In this document: one piece after another, positions 20,494 to 34,400 of the stretch | How the letters are laid out: every line of letters starts with the position of its first letter | Numbering within the stretch: the stretch's first letter is position 1 | Origin: Bryoerythrophyllum caledonicum | Taxonomy: Eukaryota > Streptophyta > Bryopsida > Pottiales > Pottiaceae | NCBI GenBank assembly: GCA_963971425.1 | Contig: OZ020520.1 | Span: 28,861,535 to 28,925,534, forward strand | Reading direction: 5' to 3' | DNA: 64,000 nucleotides | The notes under the pieces: generated by a model | What the model saw: the letters and a program-made list of their open reading frames with translations, nothing else | Database searches by the model: none | Told to the model about the DNA's origin: nothing | Made by a program: the position numbers and the translations under genes

Positions 20494-21052
20494 GTTATCC
20501 TCGGGTCGAGGATAACCTAAACACAGTTGAACGGATTGTATTGGCTTAGAAATTTGAATGAGATTTATCCTCGACTCGAGGATAGAACTTAGGTACCATG
20601 GTGTATTTGAATTCACAATTCAATAGTGTAAAGTAATGAATGGAAGTGACGATTGGTTATTAAATTGCAGTTATCCTCGAGTCGAAAATAACGGATTATA
20701 GTTTGGTGCTACATGATGCAATCTAATTAATTTAATTGCATGGATGCGTATTTTGTATTAGCGTATGACAACATCCAATCCTTTGTCCAATTTGTGAAAT
20801 TTATGTAACCAAGAGATTATCCTAGAATTCAGGATACCTCATATTATGAATTTTCTATCAATGGATAATCTAAATATTGTTGGTTATCCTCGAATCAAGG
20901 ATAAGCGAGTGCGATTTTAATATCATCTGGGATGCATGTTCAATGTCAAGTGTCAGTTATCATTTCTGAGTGTGGTGGTGCAATGCGTATGCCATCCATA
21001 CACTCATCTTTTCAGATATCATTCGCAGATCTATTCTCGGGTCGAGGATAAC
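20494..21052. repeat. Series of six ~20-bp palindromes of the TTATCCTCGANTCGAGGATAA type
   Basis: Copies lie at 20494-20516, 20565-20584, 20670-20692, 20817-20836, 20882-20905 and 21031-21052, spaced 65-150 bases. A half copy is at 21291-21300 and a single copy at 60770-60792. Arms of about 10 bases are conserved (TTATCCTCG / CGAGGATAA) while the DNA between them is not. Confidence 0.85.
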
Positions 21053-21059
21053 TTCAACA

Positions 21060-22196
21060 TACGTCATATTGTTACAAGAATGATTAGTTTCATGCACTTT
21101 TATATTTGGAGAGATATTTTTCACAGAATCAAAATCAAAGATTAATTCTCTGAATGATGCTCTTCATTTGTAGTTCTGTGCATATTTGGTTTGTTTACTC
21201 CGGGAAAGAAATATCTGTTTGTTGCTGTACTTAATTGGAATATATATGGACGTTTCCCTACAACATTATCGAAATATTCTGTGTCTGCAGCTATCCTCGT
21301 ATGGATGTTAAGCAGTAATATATTTGATCATATTTCCTTGATTTGCAAGTGTCGTTTGCAATTTTGAAATTTTCCTAGATAACTAATACATTGTCCTTGT
21401 CATTGTGATATCTTGAAGATGGAAGACGGCTCGTATGATGGTATAGTTTGAGTTACACCTACCTTGCCTCCAGGTGTTGCTGCATGTGAGAGAATATCTC
21501 GTGCGTCGTGGTTTTCAAAGCACGTTATCCTTATAATCACATCCAGGACTGATGTTGGAATTGGACTATGCCAAAGTGTTGATTCTGGATTTATTCCTGA
21601 AACTGGTGGTCGGCCACTTGGAGATGATCATGTTGCAATTCTTATCGCCAAGACTTTAGATAAGAATGAGATTCCACAGAATTGGATGTTCACCCTCCGA
21701 ACATGGCCAATTTGACAAGTCTTTCTCTGTAATGTGAGTTTATATGACCAAGAGCAAACTAGCATATACAATACAACTCTTAAAGTATATCGTCGCGGAC
21801 CAAGAGTTGGTATTCGACAGTACGAAAGCAATTGTCAGAAGATAGAGGGTCCTTCCCGACCAAAGTTACAATATCGCAAATGCTGCCTATGTTCCCTATC
21901 GTCCTCATTGTCTATGTTCTTTATTTTACATCCCTTGTTCTACAAAAGGTCGTCTAACCGGATGAAATACCGGCACTTTCTACGGATGGGTCATACCCGT
22001 TGCGAGACGTGCTGGAGTCAAGCTCCACGGCAACCAAGCTCTACGGCAACCAAATGTAACATCTCTTTTAGGATCCCATTTATGTCCAAGTCGTTCATCA
22101 ATGCCCTCGTCATGGTTGGGTGCGCGAATTTTTCTAGTCTCAAGCGGTTCTACACGTTCGAGTGGGTAGTGTTACGATCAGTGTTACAACCCTATA
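21060..22196. other. No recognised gene; two weak open frames
   Basis: Plus-strand frames at 21464-21715 (includes SGFIPETGGRPLGDDHVA) and 21734-22201 have fair composition but no recognised family, start context or splice support. Either could be a fragment of a lost gene. No function is proposed. Confidence 0.25.
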
Positions 22197-23290
22197 GCTA
22201 GAGGATATACGATTGCAGTGCATTCGCATGTACACCACTACACCGTTTAACAAAAGGAGCTACACATGTATATATGCATAGTTAGCAAATGCACGTTTTA
22301 GTGGCGAATGCACGTTATTATTTTATGGCCTTGATGAACTTGAAATTTTAAAATGGTTGGTGTTCTCCAAATTTTCATCGGACCAATATTGGAGGATTTA
22401 TGCATGGATGAAGTTGTGAACAATCCTTCATCCGTAGATATTTTCACCAGTTTTGGTCCGATGAAGGAGTGTAATATCTTTTTGGGAAGCTCTCAGCGCA
22501 AGCTAAAGCGTGGTGTAAAATCATGAACCCAAAAACAACTTCAATAATAGTCAGGGTTATATAAGCATTATAACGCATGTTGATGGAGGAGATTGATGAT
22601 TTTCTAACAAGGGTTTCGGATTCTAGTAAAAAGTACCATCTTGAATAACAACTAATTACACAAAAGGGTTTAGGTTTTAGGGTTTGGGGTACAGGGTTAC
22701 AGTGTTACAGAATAATAGGGATCCGGGGTACAATGTTATAGTGTTACATTGATACAAGGGTGTCGCTTGGCTTTACGAGTTAGGCTTAAGAGATTTTGAG
22801 GTTAGCTAGCCTACAACTAGAGGATACGCGAATGCAATGCATTCGCGTATACACCGCTACACTGTTTAACAAAGGGAGCTACACAGGTGTATATGCGTAG
22901 TTTGCGAATTCACATTTCAGTGGCGAATGCACGTTATTATTTTATGGCCTTGTTGAACTTGAAATTTTAAAATTATTAGTGTTCTCCAAATTTTTCATCG
23001 AACCAATATTGAAGGAGTTATGCATGGATGAAGTTGTGAACAATCCTTCATCCATGGATATCTTCACCAATTTTGGTCCGATGAAATAGTATAATATCTT
23101 TTTGGGAAGCTCTCAGCGCAAATTGAAGCGTGGTATAAAATCATGAACTATACAGCTAGAGGATACGTGAATGCAATGCATTCGCGTATACACCACTACA
23201 CCGTTTAACAAAGGGAGCTACACAGGTGTATATGCGTAGTTAGAGAATGCATGTTTTAGTGGCAAATGCACGAAGTTCATAGAATACACT
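22197..23290. repeat. Repeat family with central 25-bp palindrome, three consecutive copies
   Basis: Copies start near 22197, 22808 and 23152, each with AGAGGATACGCGAATGCAAT followed by GCATTCGCGTA, then TTTAACAAAGGGAGCTACAC and TATTTTATGGCCTTG. The first two continue through TTCATCCGTAGATATTTTCA to about 22530 and 23146; the third is truncated. Copy 3 starts right after the end of copy 2. A diverged fourth copy is at 27440-27650. Confidence 0.8.
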
Positions 23291-23459
23291 ACGTTGAGTT
23301 CTATGTCATGGAAATTTTCTTGTTTAGAGTAAAAATTATACACTCAATGAAGTATGTACAGTGCATACAATACATGCACTCATTACCAACGCCTTCATGA
23401 AAACTTAGATTAAACTAATAGTTTATCCAAGTATAATAATTAGTACAATCTCAAACTAA

Positions 23460-24795
23460 AACTTATTCAAGCATGACACAAAGTAAAAGGTGGGTGACAA
23501 TGACACCTACCATCTTACATTCATGTTGTGCACAATTAATACAACCTCAAATTCCAACATACACAAGCACGATATAAAGCAAAAAGTGGGGGACACTGGC
23601 ACCCACCATCCCACATCCATGTCGAACCTAAAACCGATTCAACTCCAAAGCCCAACATACACAAACATGATACAAAGCAAGAGATGGATGACAGTGGTAC
23701 TTACCATCCCACACCCGTACCGTATACACAATTGGTTCAACCCTAAATCCCAACATATACAAACACAATACAAAGCAAAAGGTGGGTGACACTGACAACC
23801 ACCATCCACATCGGTGCCTACAAACAATTGATTCAACCCCGAATCCCAATATGCACAAACACGACACAAAACAAGAGGTGGTTGACAATGGCACCCACCA
23901 TCCCACATCCAGGCCGTAAACACAATTTATATGATTCCGAATCTCAATATATACAAACATGACACAAAGCAGAAGGTGGGTGCCAATGACACCTTCATCC
24001 CTCATTCGTGCCGTACATACAACTGATTCAATCGCAAATCCCAAAGTACACAAACACGATACAAAGCAGGAGGTGAGTGACAATGGTACCCACCATCCCA
24101 CATCCATGCCGTAGACACAACTCATACAACCCCAAATCTCAATATACACAAACACAACACAAAGCAAGAGGTGGGTGACAATGCATTGATCATCCCACAT
24201 TTGTGCCGTACAAACAATTAATACAACCCCAAATCTCAACGTACACAAGCACGGCATAAAGTAAGAGGTGGATGATAATGATACCCATCATCCCACATCC
24301 ATGCCGTACACATAACTGATTTAACCCTAATTCCCAATATATACAAACACGACACAAAGCAAGAGGTGGGTGACAATGGCACCCACGATCCTACATCCAT
24401 GTGGTATATATAATTAATACAACTTCAAACCCCAACATACACAAGCACGACACAAAGTAAAAAGTGGATGACACTGATATCCACCATCCCACATCTATGT
24501 CAAATAAACAACCGAATTAATCCCAAAGTCCAACGTACACAAACCAAGAGGTGTGTAATAATGCATCCATCATTCCACATCCGTGCTATACACACAATTA
24601 GTACAACCGCAAATCCCAACGTACGCAAACATGACACAAAGCAAGAGGTGAGTGACAGTTGCACCCATCATCCCACATCCATGCCGCATATACAACTAAT
24701 TGAACCCCGAATCCCAATGTTGACAAATACGACACAAAGCAAGAAGTGAGTGAAAATGGCACTTATCATCCCGCATCTATGCCGTAGATACAACT
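23460..24795. repeat. Minisatellite, ~97-bp unit, about 14 diverged copies
   Basis: A block like CACAAACACGACACAAAGCA, AGAGGTGGGTGACAATGGCA and CATCCCACATCCATGCCGTA recurs at 23474, 23571, 23667, 23768, 23862, 23960, 24059, 24157, 24254, 24352, 24450, 24634 and 24731, with a shortened unit near 24545. Units differ by 10-20 percent by eye. Open frames across it are by-products of the repeat. Confidence 0.9.
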
Positions 24796-24799
24796 GGAT

Positions 24800-27430
24800 G
24801 ATGTCGTGCATTGCAACCAAGTTGAAAAAATATGAATATATATATATAAAATGAATGTCAATACATAAAATTGGGATAAGGATATAAGATTATGACTAAG
24901 TTTATACTTAGTGTATGTGATAGAATTAATTTAACAAAGAGTGAGAAACTCTACAATAAAGTTGCTCAAATATAAAAATCAATTTCAAATTTTTAACAAT
25001 AAGTTAGGTCATTATTTTATATTTCATAAACTATGAGAGAAAAATTCTAATTTAAATTGAATCATAATATGAAAGAAAAATTATTCTCTAATACAAAAGA
25101 ATTTTTTTCATACTGTTGAACGTATTAAAAGCACAATCAAGAATCTTGTAGTCAAGCATGCAAGAGGCTTGTGCTTTTTGCTAAGATTTAATTTTTTTTG
25201 TTACTATATTTTTAAGTTATAGTAGATGATGTTTTGATTTGGTATCAAAATGAATTTATAGCAAATAGAGACATGATTTTTTTTTCTTAATTTAAAAATG
25301 AATATTTTCAAATTAGATAAACAAAATGGCATAAAAATCACCTAATTTTTGAGGATTTGAGGAATTTGAGTTACCAATCTGGAGTCGTAACCACCTCTTT
25401 TTTATTTAGATTTTTTATCAACGGGAGATCTCTTGCAAAGAGATATTATATAGGTTTTTTTTTGTTATACTCTATTGTATCAAATTTTAAGATACTATAA
25501 ACCTCCTCAAAATGAATAGCATACCCCATCCATAGCTAACACATGTCGGTGCAAGCAAGGACGCACTGAAAGTAGATGTATCCAACTTCATCCGACACCA
25601 ACCGTTCTGGTTCAGCAACTTTGAGAGACCTAATGCCACATAGAGATGCAGCTGGACCTACAATCGTCCTGAACTATCCAGAAACCTTTGACTTTGAGTA
25701 CATGATCATCTGCATTCTTCAGGACTTCCAACAAGTCGCGTGTGGAGAATATATTGCGCTTGATGTGCCATAGGTTTGATGCATCGTCCTTTCCCGCCGT
25801 CACCCAAACGATCTTGTTGTACGTGCTATCGATTCTCCTCTTCAGCTTCGTCGTTGTGGAATCTCTCGTCGTTAAAAATTCAATCATCTAGACTAATATT
25901 AGCTTATGGCATTAACAAATCAGGGTTTAGTGTGGACACATGAAATGTCATTTTTAGACTAATTCAAAAATATGCTTGTAGGTGTACACTGAAAAAATAT
26001 AATATTTGGCGGCAATGCTATAGAGCTTTATTTTTTAGTATTGTAGGGAACTTCAAATTATTATCTCAAATACTAGAATAAATTGAGATGGCCGAAAAAA
26101 AATTGAGGTGCTCTCGAATATCATATCCGTTCTTGTGAAGTGAAGTTTCAAGTACAAAAATTGGGAGGTTGTTAAATCTAAAGAAAAAAAAAACATACTA
26201 TGAACTTAAGTTAAAGTGAAAAAGCAGGACGTGAAATGTAGAGAAGAGAAAAACACATTGTAAATTGAAATTTAAGTAGAAAAATTTAAGTGGGAAAGCG
26301 GGACGTCAAGTATAAGGAAGAGAGAAGCACACCTATTGAATGAGAACTGAAGTTTCAGTTGACAAGTAGGACATCAAACCCCTACCGCAATTTGCAATGA
26401 GACATGGGAAAGCAGGACAACAATTTTATGTGTCATTGTTTGCACGCTGAGGTCTTTAATATGGTAGCTACCAAATTTATATGAGTGGATATGTACTCAT
26501 GCACTATATATCTAGACTCTTTTTAGAGATGAGAGTCGGGGAGGTACACCGGTTTAGATTTCTTTGTAATTCTAGAGCCTAGATATGTACTCATACAGAC
26601 AAATAGATAGTCAATTCAAACAGTGGAGAGTTGATGCAGTCTACAATAGTTTGAGAGAAGATCCGACTATTCCGCACCTTTAAGCTTTAGTACTTTGATC
26701 GAGTTGCCCAGCATGGATCTAGAAATTTTAATTTTGAGCGATGACAAGAGTCTACTCAAAGAGAGCAGCACAATAGTACAAGAATCGGTCATGGAGCGGA
26801 ACGTTACAGAATAAAGAACGGTTATGAAACTAATCAACAATGTTGTGGAATTAATTGTGGTGAGAAATGCCATACGATCGGCGGAGAATGCGATATGGTT
26901 TGGGGGTTGACAACATGTGTGAGATGTCTTCTGAAGTTCGAGAGTTTATAAACGCGTCGTCGCCGGCATAACCTGAAATCAATGACCGTAGCTTTGGCGG
27001 AACTCGTATTTATGATATTCAGATACTTCTCGACATGAATTATAAGCTCAACGGATCCAAGGTAATAAAAGTGATTTACTTGAATGTGAGCTCTAAGGAA
27101 GATGAAGATGAGGTACGGGAACAATTCTAGGGGAGTATACTACAAGAACTTCCGTGAAGTGCACCAGAGTTGCCTCAAATCTGTGACAGCCCCTCTCGTC
27201 TGCCACGAGTGTTCGTCCTACTCCATATTCCATCTCTACTTGGTATGATGCCAGTACTAGCTTTTAAATTACTAGGTGTTTTCGTTATAGAACCAACATA
27301 AACAAATTACGATAGGTTATATAGACATAGAAAAAATTCAGTCGCTTGTTATGTGCTTGTGTACTCGACCAGTGTAGAGGTCTTTTTGTAAACTGTAACT
27401 TCATGAGACTTTACTTTGTAAAACAAATGA
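24800..27430. other. AT-rich interval without a supported gene
   Basis: A minus-strand stretch 25887-25630 (IDSTYNKIVWVTAGKDDASN...VKGFWIVQDD) has protein-like composition, and 26870-27120 may hold decayed coding on minus, but no family is recognised. The rest is low-complexity AT-rich DNA. Confidence 0.3.
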
Positions 27431-27439
27431 GACCTATAG

Positions 27440-27650
27440 TAGGAGAGAACGTGAGTGTAGTGCATTCGCGTGGTCTGTGGTCCCCTACTACCCACAACGT
27501 AGTAGATGAATGCACATTATTATCTGATGACCTTGTGGTGCTTGAAATTTTAAAATTATTGGTGTTCTCCAAATTTTCATCTGACTAATATTGAAGGAGT
27601 TATCTATGGATGAAGTTGTGAATAAACCTTCATCCGTGGATATCTTAAAA
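27440..27650. repeat. Diverged fourth copy of the 22.2-23.3 kb repeat
   Basis: It shares GTGCATTCGCGT, GAATGCACATTATTAT, TTGGTGTTCTCCAAATTTTC and CTTCATCCGTGGATATCTT with the copies at 22197 and 22808, in the same order and spacing. Confidence 0.75.
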
Positions 27651-29689
27651 AATCTTCATCTTCTCCTTCTACACCTACCCTATCATCCAACTTCTCTATT
27701 CCTTTGCTAGACAAGCCACCAACCTCGGATTGCACACCGTCAACCTCCCCAACCTCATCCATCTCTATTCTTTACACAAATGCCACTCACCTAATTGCTC
27801 AACACCACTTCAAACAACAAACAAGACAAAACCAATCTCATAAGAGGATAGAAAACAAGTTGTGAGGACGTCTAGATCAATAGGGGGCTTATAAGCACTA
27901 AAAATTAGTAATCAAGGCTAAAGATCGGATTTGGGGGCTACACTAGGATTGAGGGTTGCATCAGATTTGGTGGTTGCACCCAAATCACCAAATAGCAATA
28001 AATGTAATCTAAATACTTAATGTATTGCGTCACGACCTATATATCATAAATGTAATTCATAATCAATGATGTTGACCTAGAAAAGTGAAGTCTACTAACA
28101 TCCTCGAAAATTGTCAGATTGTAAAGTTCAACAAACTTTTTACATCATTAAAAGTTCATCGTCAAGCTTCTTCGAACATTTCTCCCATAACCTATTACAT
28201 CGTCTACAAACAAGAGATGAACATCCAAGTTGCACGCTATAGATGCAGAAAAAGCAGTAAAAACGGTTTAGAAAATAAACATATAGACGAGAATCGGCCG
28301 AATTTCATATACATTGTCTAACTTCTGGACAACGAGCATTTGTGTCTTCTCTTTAATAGTCCCACGTTCATTCTGTCTATTGAGAATTTGCATGCGAGCA
28401 CCTGTAGAAGTAACTCCATACACTGAAGTCATAATTATCTGCTTGACGAGCTTCATGACAATCTGTACAAAATGTGGATACTATGTCAGAATAGGAATGT
28501 GCATGCCAAAGCTAACGAAGCAAGGGTCCAATCATGAATCCAATTGTAGTGTAAAGAGAACCAAATATGCACTTGTTGAATACATACTCTCAATAGAAAC
28601 ATCCTAGTGTTTGTAACATTACGACTTGTTTTTAAATCTTATAAAGCATCCTTATCCACAGACTCACAGACCCCTTGAAAAGACAAATAATATTGCGGTT
28701 AAAAGAAAATCCAATCAATGCAAAGTTCCAATACCTCTATCATGATCAAAAATAACAAACATGATGTGCGTTGGTCGTTGGATGTTTGGCGCTTCGAGCA
28801 GGTTTAGGATATATTTGAGAGACGTTTGTAGACTAAAAACACTTCCATACTCTGTCGAGTCATAGAGAAGTTACACGAATCCACGGTGAGAATGAATATT
28901 GTATTCAAGGATAGGACTCGGCAAATGATATTTTTAAAAATATTTGTCAAATTTTTGGAAAATACTTTTTAAAAACGTGATTTGTGTAACTCTTTGAAAA
29001 TATCAATTTCGGAGAATATTATAGTTTTAAGACTTTGTTGAACTTCTACTACTAGAAATAAATAATTACTCTACACAATGGTGCCAAATCCAATCCATTG
29101 GGTACAGTACAAAGATTCATCGGTAGCTCCTCACTTTTGAACTTTGAGAAGCTTATAAAAACTTCCGTCTCCATCGGCTAGATAGAAAAACAAAGGTTTA
29201 TGACGGACTAGTGGATACCAATCCAACTCCAACAACAATATGCCTCCAAGGCGTGGTTGTACCGTCGTATGAGCTGATGGATAATGTGTATCCTACAGCA
29301 CAACAATAATCGAACCCCATGGTTAGGACATAAGTAGAGTGAGAGGTAAATGACCTATCCACTAAGCAGAAATATACACATTAAAGATTAATTTTTTACT
29401 CACATAGTGATGAAGTCAACAAGTGAGTTCTTTTGCAATCCAAGAATTGTTTCTGTTTGCAAGGCTGTAAACAATACAGTTGTGTTTATTGAAAAGAACA
29501 ACAATCATGCTTCTTCCAAAACCATGGATCCTCACAGGCACAAACTTGGTGCTGCGAACACCTCTACAATAGGTGTAAAAAAACAGTGAGAGTCCCATCA
29601 CAACGTCCATCATCTTATGCTTCTTGTTTGGTTGCTACTAGCCTGCACAGAAAGACAAAAACCAATAGATCGTCTCAAAAAAAATAAAG
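27651..29689. other. No gene seen
   Basis: AT-rich unique sequence up to the gypsy insertion site. Short open frames lack start context, splice signals or recognisable motifs. Confidence 0.3.
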
Positions 29690-29694
29690 GATTG

Positions 29695-30743
29695 TGTGAA
29701 GTAGTATTTTTATCCAAGTCGTGATTTAACACAATTGGATTCGAGTTCGTTCGCTAGGGAGGTAGATTATAAGATTTGATAAAGTTGTCACTATTGAATA
29801 CTTAAATTAATGGAACATATAAATGTAAGCCACAACGTCTTCTAAATTCCCATCGTCATAACATAAATCGTACTTGCAATGTAATATCACCGGTTGAATA
29901 TTCTTAATTCATACAATATAAAAATAATCTTGCTAAGTCATAACCACTTAGTTCAATTCTTTTTAATAATCAAATTATCGTCCACTTATTAAATTTATAA
30001 TCGCATGATTTCTAATTATCACCCATACACACATTCATAGTGGAATTCCAATATTTCCAAGTTAACTGTTCTCACAATTGGTACAATTCATACCAACAAT
30101 TTATTCCATCACTTCACATTTCCAATCTAGTTCTTGTCAATTTCATAATTCCATAACTAAATTTCCAACTATCACTAACTTCAAATCACAGTCTTCTCCA
30201 ATTTGATCTATTCACAGCATCATCTCACATATGCCCCATTGGCGATTTTCCATACAACACATACACCATTCCATCAATAACCAATTGCTTCTCAAATCAA
30301 CCACAATTCTCTCTACAATTAATTTTTCAATCGGTACACACAACATTCCTCAAATCACAGTCATTTTAATTCCACCAATTATCATTATATAATATATCAA
30401 CATATAAATTCGGCAATTTCCAATCGTCTACAAGTTCTCACACAAAATCTCTGTATCTCCAATTCTACCAACTCTAAACTTAACATATACTTCCTATCGG
30501 CGAGCATGGAAAAATAGATTTCCAATCGGTCTACAACCAATACTTGTACTCCCTATTGGCATGACGTTCCAAATCATGATCCATATCCACCAATTGGTAT
30601 CCATCCATTACCAACTGCCCTATCGGAACGTAACTCACTAACAGGGTCTAATAACACTAAGGATCTACTCCCATTGGCAAGTTCATACGTTCTAACCAAA
30701 AAATTTATTATTTGGAAAATTCCTACCTAAGTATCCTACCACA
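29695..30743 (-). repeat. 3' LTR of the gypsy element (left copy)
   Basis: It starts TGTGAAGTAGTATTTTTATC and ends ...TATCCTACCACA (TG...CA). It is about 98 percent identical by eye to the right LTR and is preceded by GATTG. Confidence 0.95.
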
Positions 30744-31468
30744 TAGCCTTCCTCTCAGCTGTTTGCGTCCCCGCAAACATCTCAGTTCTTCCTAATTGAT
30801 TTCTTCGTTGTCGAATTCTTCTTGGTGTCGCTGGAGGTTACTCCTATCATCGTACACTCGATAGAAAGTTGTTACTGACTCGCTGTTTTGTCGTCTTTGC
30901 TCTCTTCGTCACGTCTTGATTTGTCTTGTGCTGCCATGGCCGCCGTTTTGCTCCCTCCAATCGGTTGTACCAAATCTTGGCTTTACTCTCATCATCATGG
31001 TTTGATGGAATCTTACGATCTAATCAAGTTTGGTTCATAATATTCAATTGGCATCACTTCTTGCCACCATCCGGTACTTCACGTCCCATTGGAGTCACTT
31101 GTAGATTACGTCAACCTTTTCCACTAATTGGATTTTTATTATTTTTTATTATTTAAAAAAAAACTATTATTTATTAAAATTTTAAAAATTATTTATTATC
31201 TTATACATTTATTTGTTTGACTGATTTTTCTTTAGTTATAATTTTATTTATTTATTTTTATTATTTTTATTTTTATTTTAATCACATATTTATTTATTTA
31301 TCTATATTTTTTAAAATTAATTGTTTTTTCTTTTCTTTTCTTTTCAATTTTTTTTAAAAATAAAATAAAATTATTTATCATTATTTTTAAAAAAAATTGT
31401 TAGATGTAATTTCATTTAGAATCTTTAATAATATCCCCTCCATATCCAATTTATAAGCCGTCCACGGC
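30744..31468 (-). other. Gypsy 3' non-coding region with polypurine tract
   Basis: Next to the LTR, the minus strand reads GAGAGGAAGGCTA, a candidate polypurine tract for plus-strand priming. The remainder up to the integrase stop is AT-rich and non-coding. Confidence 0.6.
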
Positions 31469-34400
31469 TTATATAAAATAGGGCTTTAATCGATAACCAT
31501 TAATCCGAGTGGGAAGCAAAGTCCCTTCAAAATCCTTCAATTGGGCAGATCCATTGGTGTTAATATCCACAACTTCATATGGGCCAATCCAGTGCATCTG
31601 GAGTTTACCCGGAAATTTGAAGAAACGACTGTCATAAAGGAGAACTAAATCTCCTACTTTAAATTCTTTATGGCGTAATTTAGAATCATAAAAAGATTTC
31701 CTTTTTTGTTGGGTGACATAAGTGTTGTAGACCGCCATCCAGCGCGCTTCATCTAAAGATTCCAATCTGGTTAGTCGAGCTGCTAGACTAGCATCATCAT
31801 CCAACCGGTTGTCAATGGCAATTCTTAAAGTTGGGATTTCAAATTCAATTGGTAATATAGCTTCTTGGCCGTATACCAATTGGAATGGAGTAAATTTTGT
31901 TGTCACCTTGTAGGCTGTTCGATAGGCCCATAGTGCTCCCCAAAGCTTGTCATCCCAATTGGTTCTAGATCCTGCAATAGTTTTTGTCAAGATTTTACAG
32001 AGAACCCCATTGGTCTTTTCCGTCTGCCCATTAGCTCGTGGATGATATGGACTTGTCTTTCTATGTTTGATGAAGAAGTTATTTGTGAGGATTTCAAATG
32101 TCGTATTTAAAAAATGGGTCCCCCGATCATTTATTAACTCCTTAGGACATCCATATCTTGATATTATATTTTCATAGAGAAATCTAGCAACAGTCTTGGC
32201 ATCGTCAGTTCGTGTTGCTGTGGCCTCCGTCCATTTGGTTGCATAGTCAGTTGCGATTAGAATATAACGGTTTCTCCCATGTCTGGTGGCTGGCGCTATG
32301 GGTCCAACAAAATCGATCCCCCATTTCTCAAATGGGGCCAATGCCAATAGGGGTTGCAATGGCATAGCCGAGGTTGGGGTAGGCTTCCCAATTCCTTGAC
32401 AGGGGTCACACTTCCGGGTATAATAATGGGAATCTTTAAAAAGGTCTGGCCACCAATAGCCTACCAATAAGGCTTTTCTTGCAGTGGCTTCTCCAGCAAA
32501 ATTGCCTCCACATACATCGGTGTGGCATCCCTCCAATATTAATGGTATTTCATGCTTATATACACATCGTCCTAAGATATCGTCATTTCCCCTTTTATAC
32601 AAAGTATTATCAATTAGGGTGTAAGGGCCACACTTGTGCACTAATGCACTAACCTGCTTGGAAGTATAGTCTAATGGTACTTTATTGGTAGACAAATATT
32701 CCAAAATTTCTTTATACTCAGGCTAAATAACTTCAACATCAAACAATTGGGCGTCTAGTAAATTATCATCAATAGGAACTAACTGATCAGTTGGTAGTGG
32801 TTCCAATTGGGACAGATGGTCCGCATTGGCATGACTTTTGTCTGGCCTCACCACAATTGTAAAATTAAACTCTTGAAAAAGTAATACCCATCGGGCTAAT
32901 CTGCCACTTAAATCAGGCTTATTGATTAAATACTTAAACGCGTCATGGTCCACATAGAAGGTGAAGGGGTATCCTAATAGGTAATGGCAAAATTTCTATA
33001 CGGCAAACACCATTCCCAATGCCTCCCTCTCAGTTGTGGAATAATTTCTCTCGGCCGCAATTAATTGGTGGCTAGCAAAATAAATGGGATGATCCCTATT
33101 CTTTTCATCTTTTTGGCTCAACACACAGACCAATGCAATGTTGGATGCATCAACATACACATGAAAGGGCTCACTCCAATTGGGTGGAATCATGACAGGG
33201 GTAGTACTTAGCTTTTCTTTCAACTGAATGAATGCTTTTTTGCATTCTGTCGTCCAAATTGGGCTTTGTCCTTTATCTAACTTCTTAAGTAGATTTGTAA
33301 GTGGAGCTGCAATTTGGGCAAAATTGGCGACACATCGCCTATAGTAGCTACACAAGCTTACAAAGCTTCTGACACCAGTAATTGTGGTAGGTCTAGGTGT
33401 ATTCACAATCAGGTCTACCTTATCGGGGTCGGTGGTTAGGCCTCGCTTGCTCACAATATGGCCAAGTAATTACCCATAGGGTACAATAAATTGGCATTTT
33501 GAAGCATTTAAGGATATGCCATATTTGGCACACTGTTCCAAACATAATGCTAATTTCTCTTGATGGTCCTTCTTTGTACTAAACACACAAAAATTGTCAA
33601 GAAAGATCTCCATAAATCGTCGTAAAAATTGCTGAAAAGCCATGGTCATCACCCTTTGGAAAGTAGCCGGGGCGTTACATAACCCAAATGGCATCACTCT
33701 ATAGGCAAAAGTACCCCAATCGGTGGTAAACGTAGTTTTTAATTGGTCCTCAAGCGCAATCTTGACTTGGTTGAAACCAGAGAAACCGTCAAGAAACGAA
33801 TAGCAATCGAGTCCGGCGACAGCGTCTAATATAGTGTCGGTAAAGGGAAGTGGAAAATAATCTTTCCTTGTTACCGCATTTAGCCTTCTAAAATCTTGAC
33901 ATATTCTAATTTTCCCATTCTTCTTGGGAACAACTACAATTGGGCTAACCCATTCACTAAAAGGAACCGGATATATGAACCCAATGTCTAAGAGTTTATC
34001 AATCTCTTCCTTCACCATCAAGGAATATTTAGGATTTAACCTATGTTGCCTTTGCCTAATGGGTTTAGATCCATCTTCCAGATTTATGTAATGTTGGCAT
34101 ACCTCAGTTGGGATGCCTTTGAGATCTTTGTAACTCCAAGCAAAGTTTGAAGTATGCTCCTTAAAAAATATTTTCCAATCTTTTAACTATCCATTAGTCA
34201 ATTCACAATTAATGTATATGATTTTAGCGTCATCATTTTCACCTATGTTTAGTTCCATACATTGGTCTTTAGGAACATGCTTAGCAATTGGAGTAGGATC
34301 TGACGAATATTCCCATAAGGGCTCACTTTCATAAGGAGGCTCCAATTCCGAAGGTGGAGCATCAATGGCATAAACAGGCCTATCAATTAACCAAGAATTA

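Noticed and set aside
20494-21052. CRISPR-like array
   Set aside because: Repeats are short palindromes at irregular spacing in a eukaryotic setting, with no uniform spacers or cas genes.
23628-24257. 209-codon minus-strand open frame rich in Cys, Leu and Val
   Set aside because: It lies wholly inside the ~97-bp minisatellite and its sequence simply repeats with the unit.
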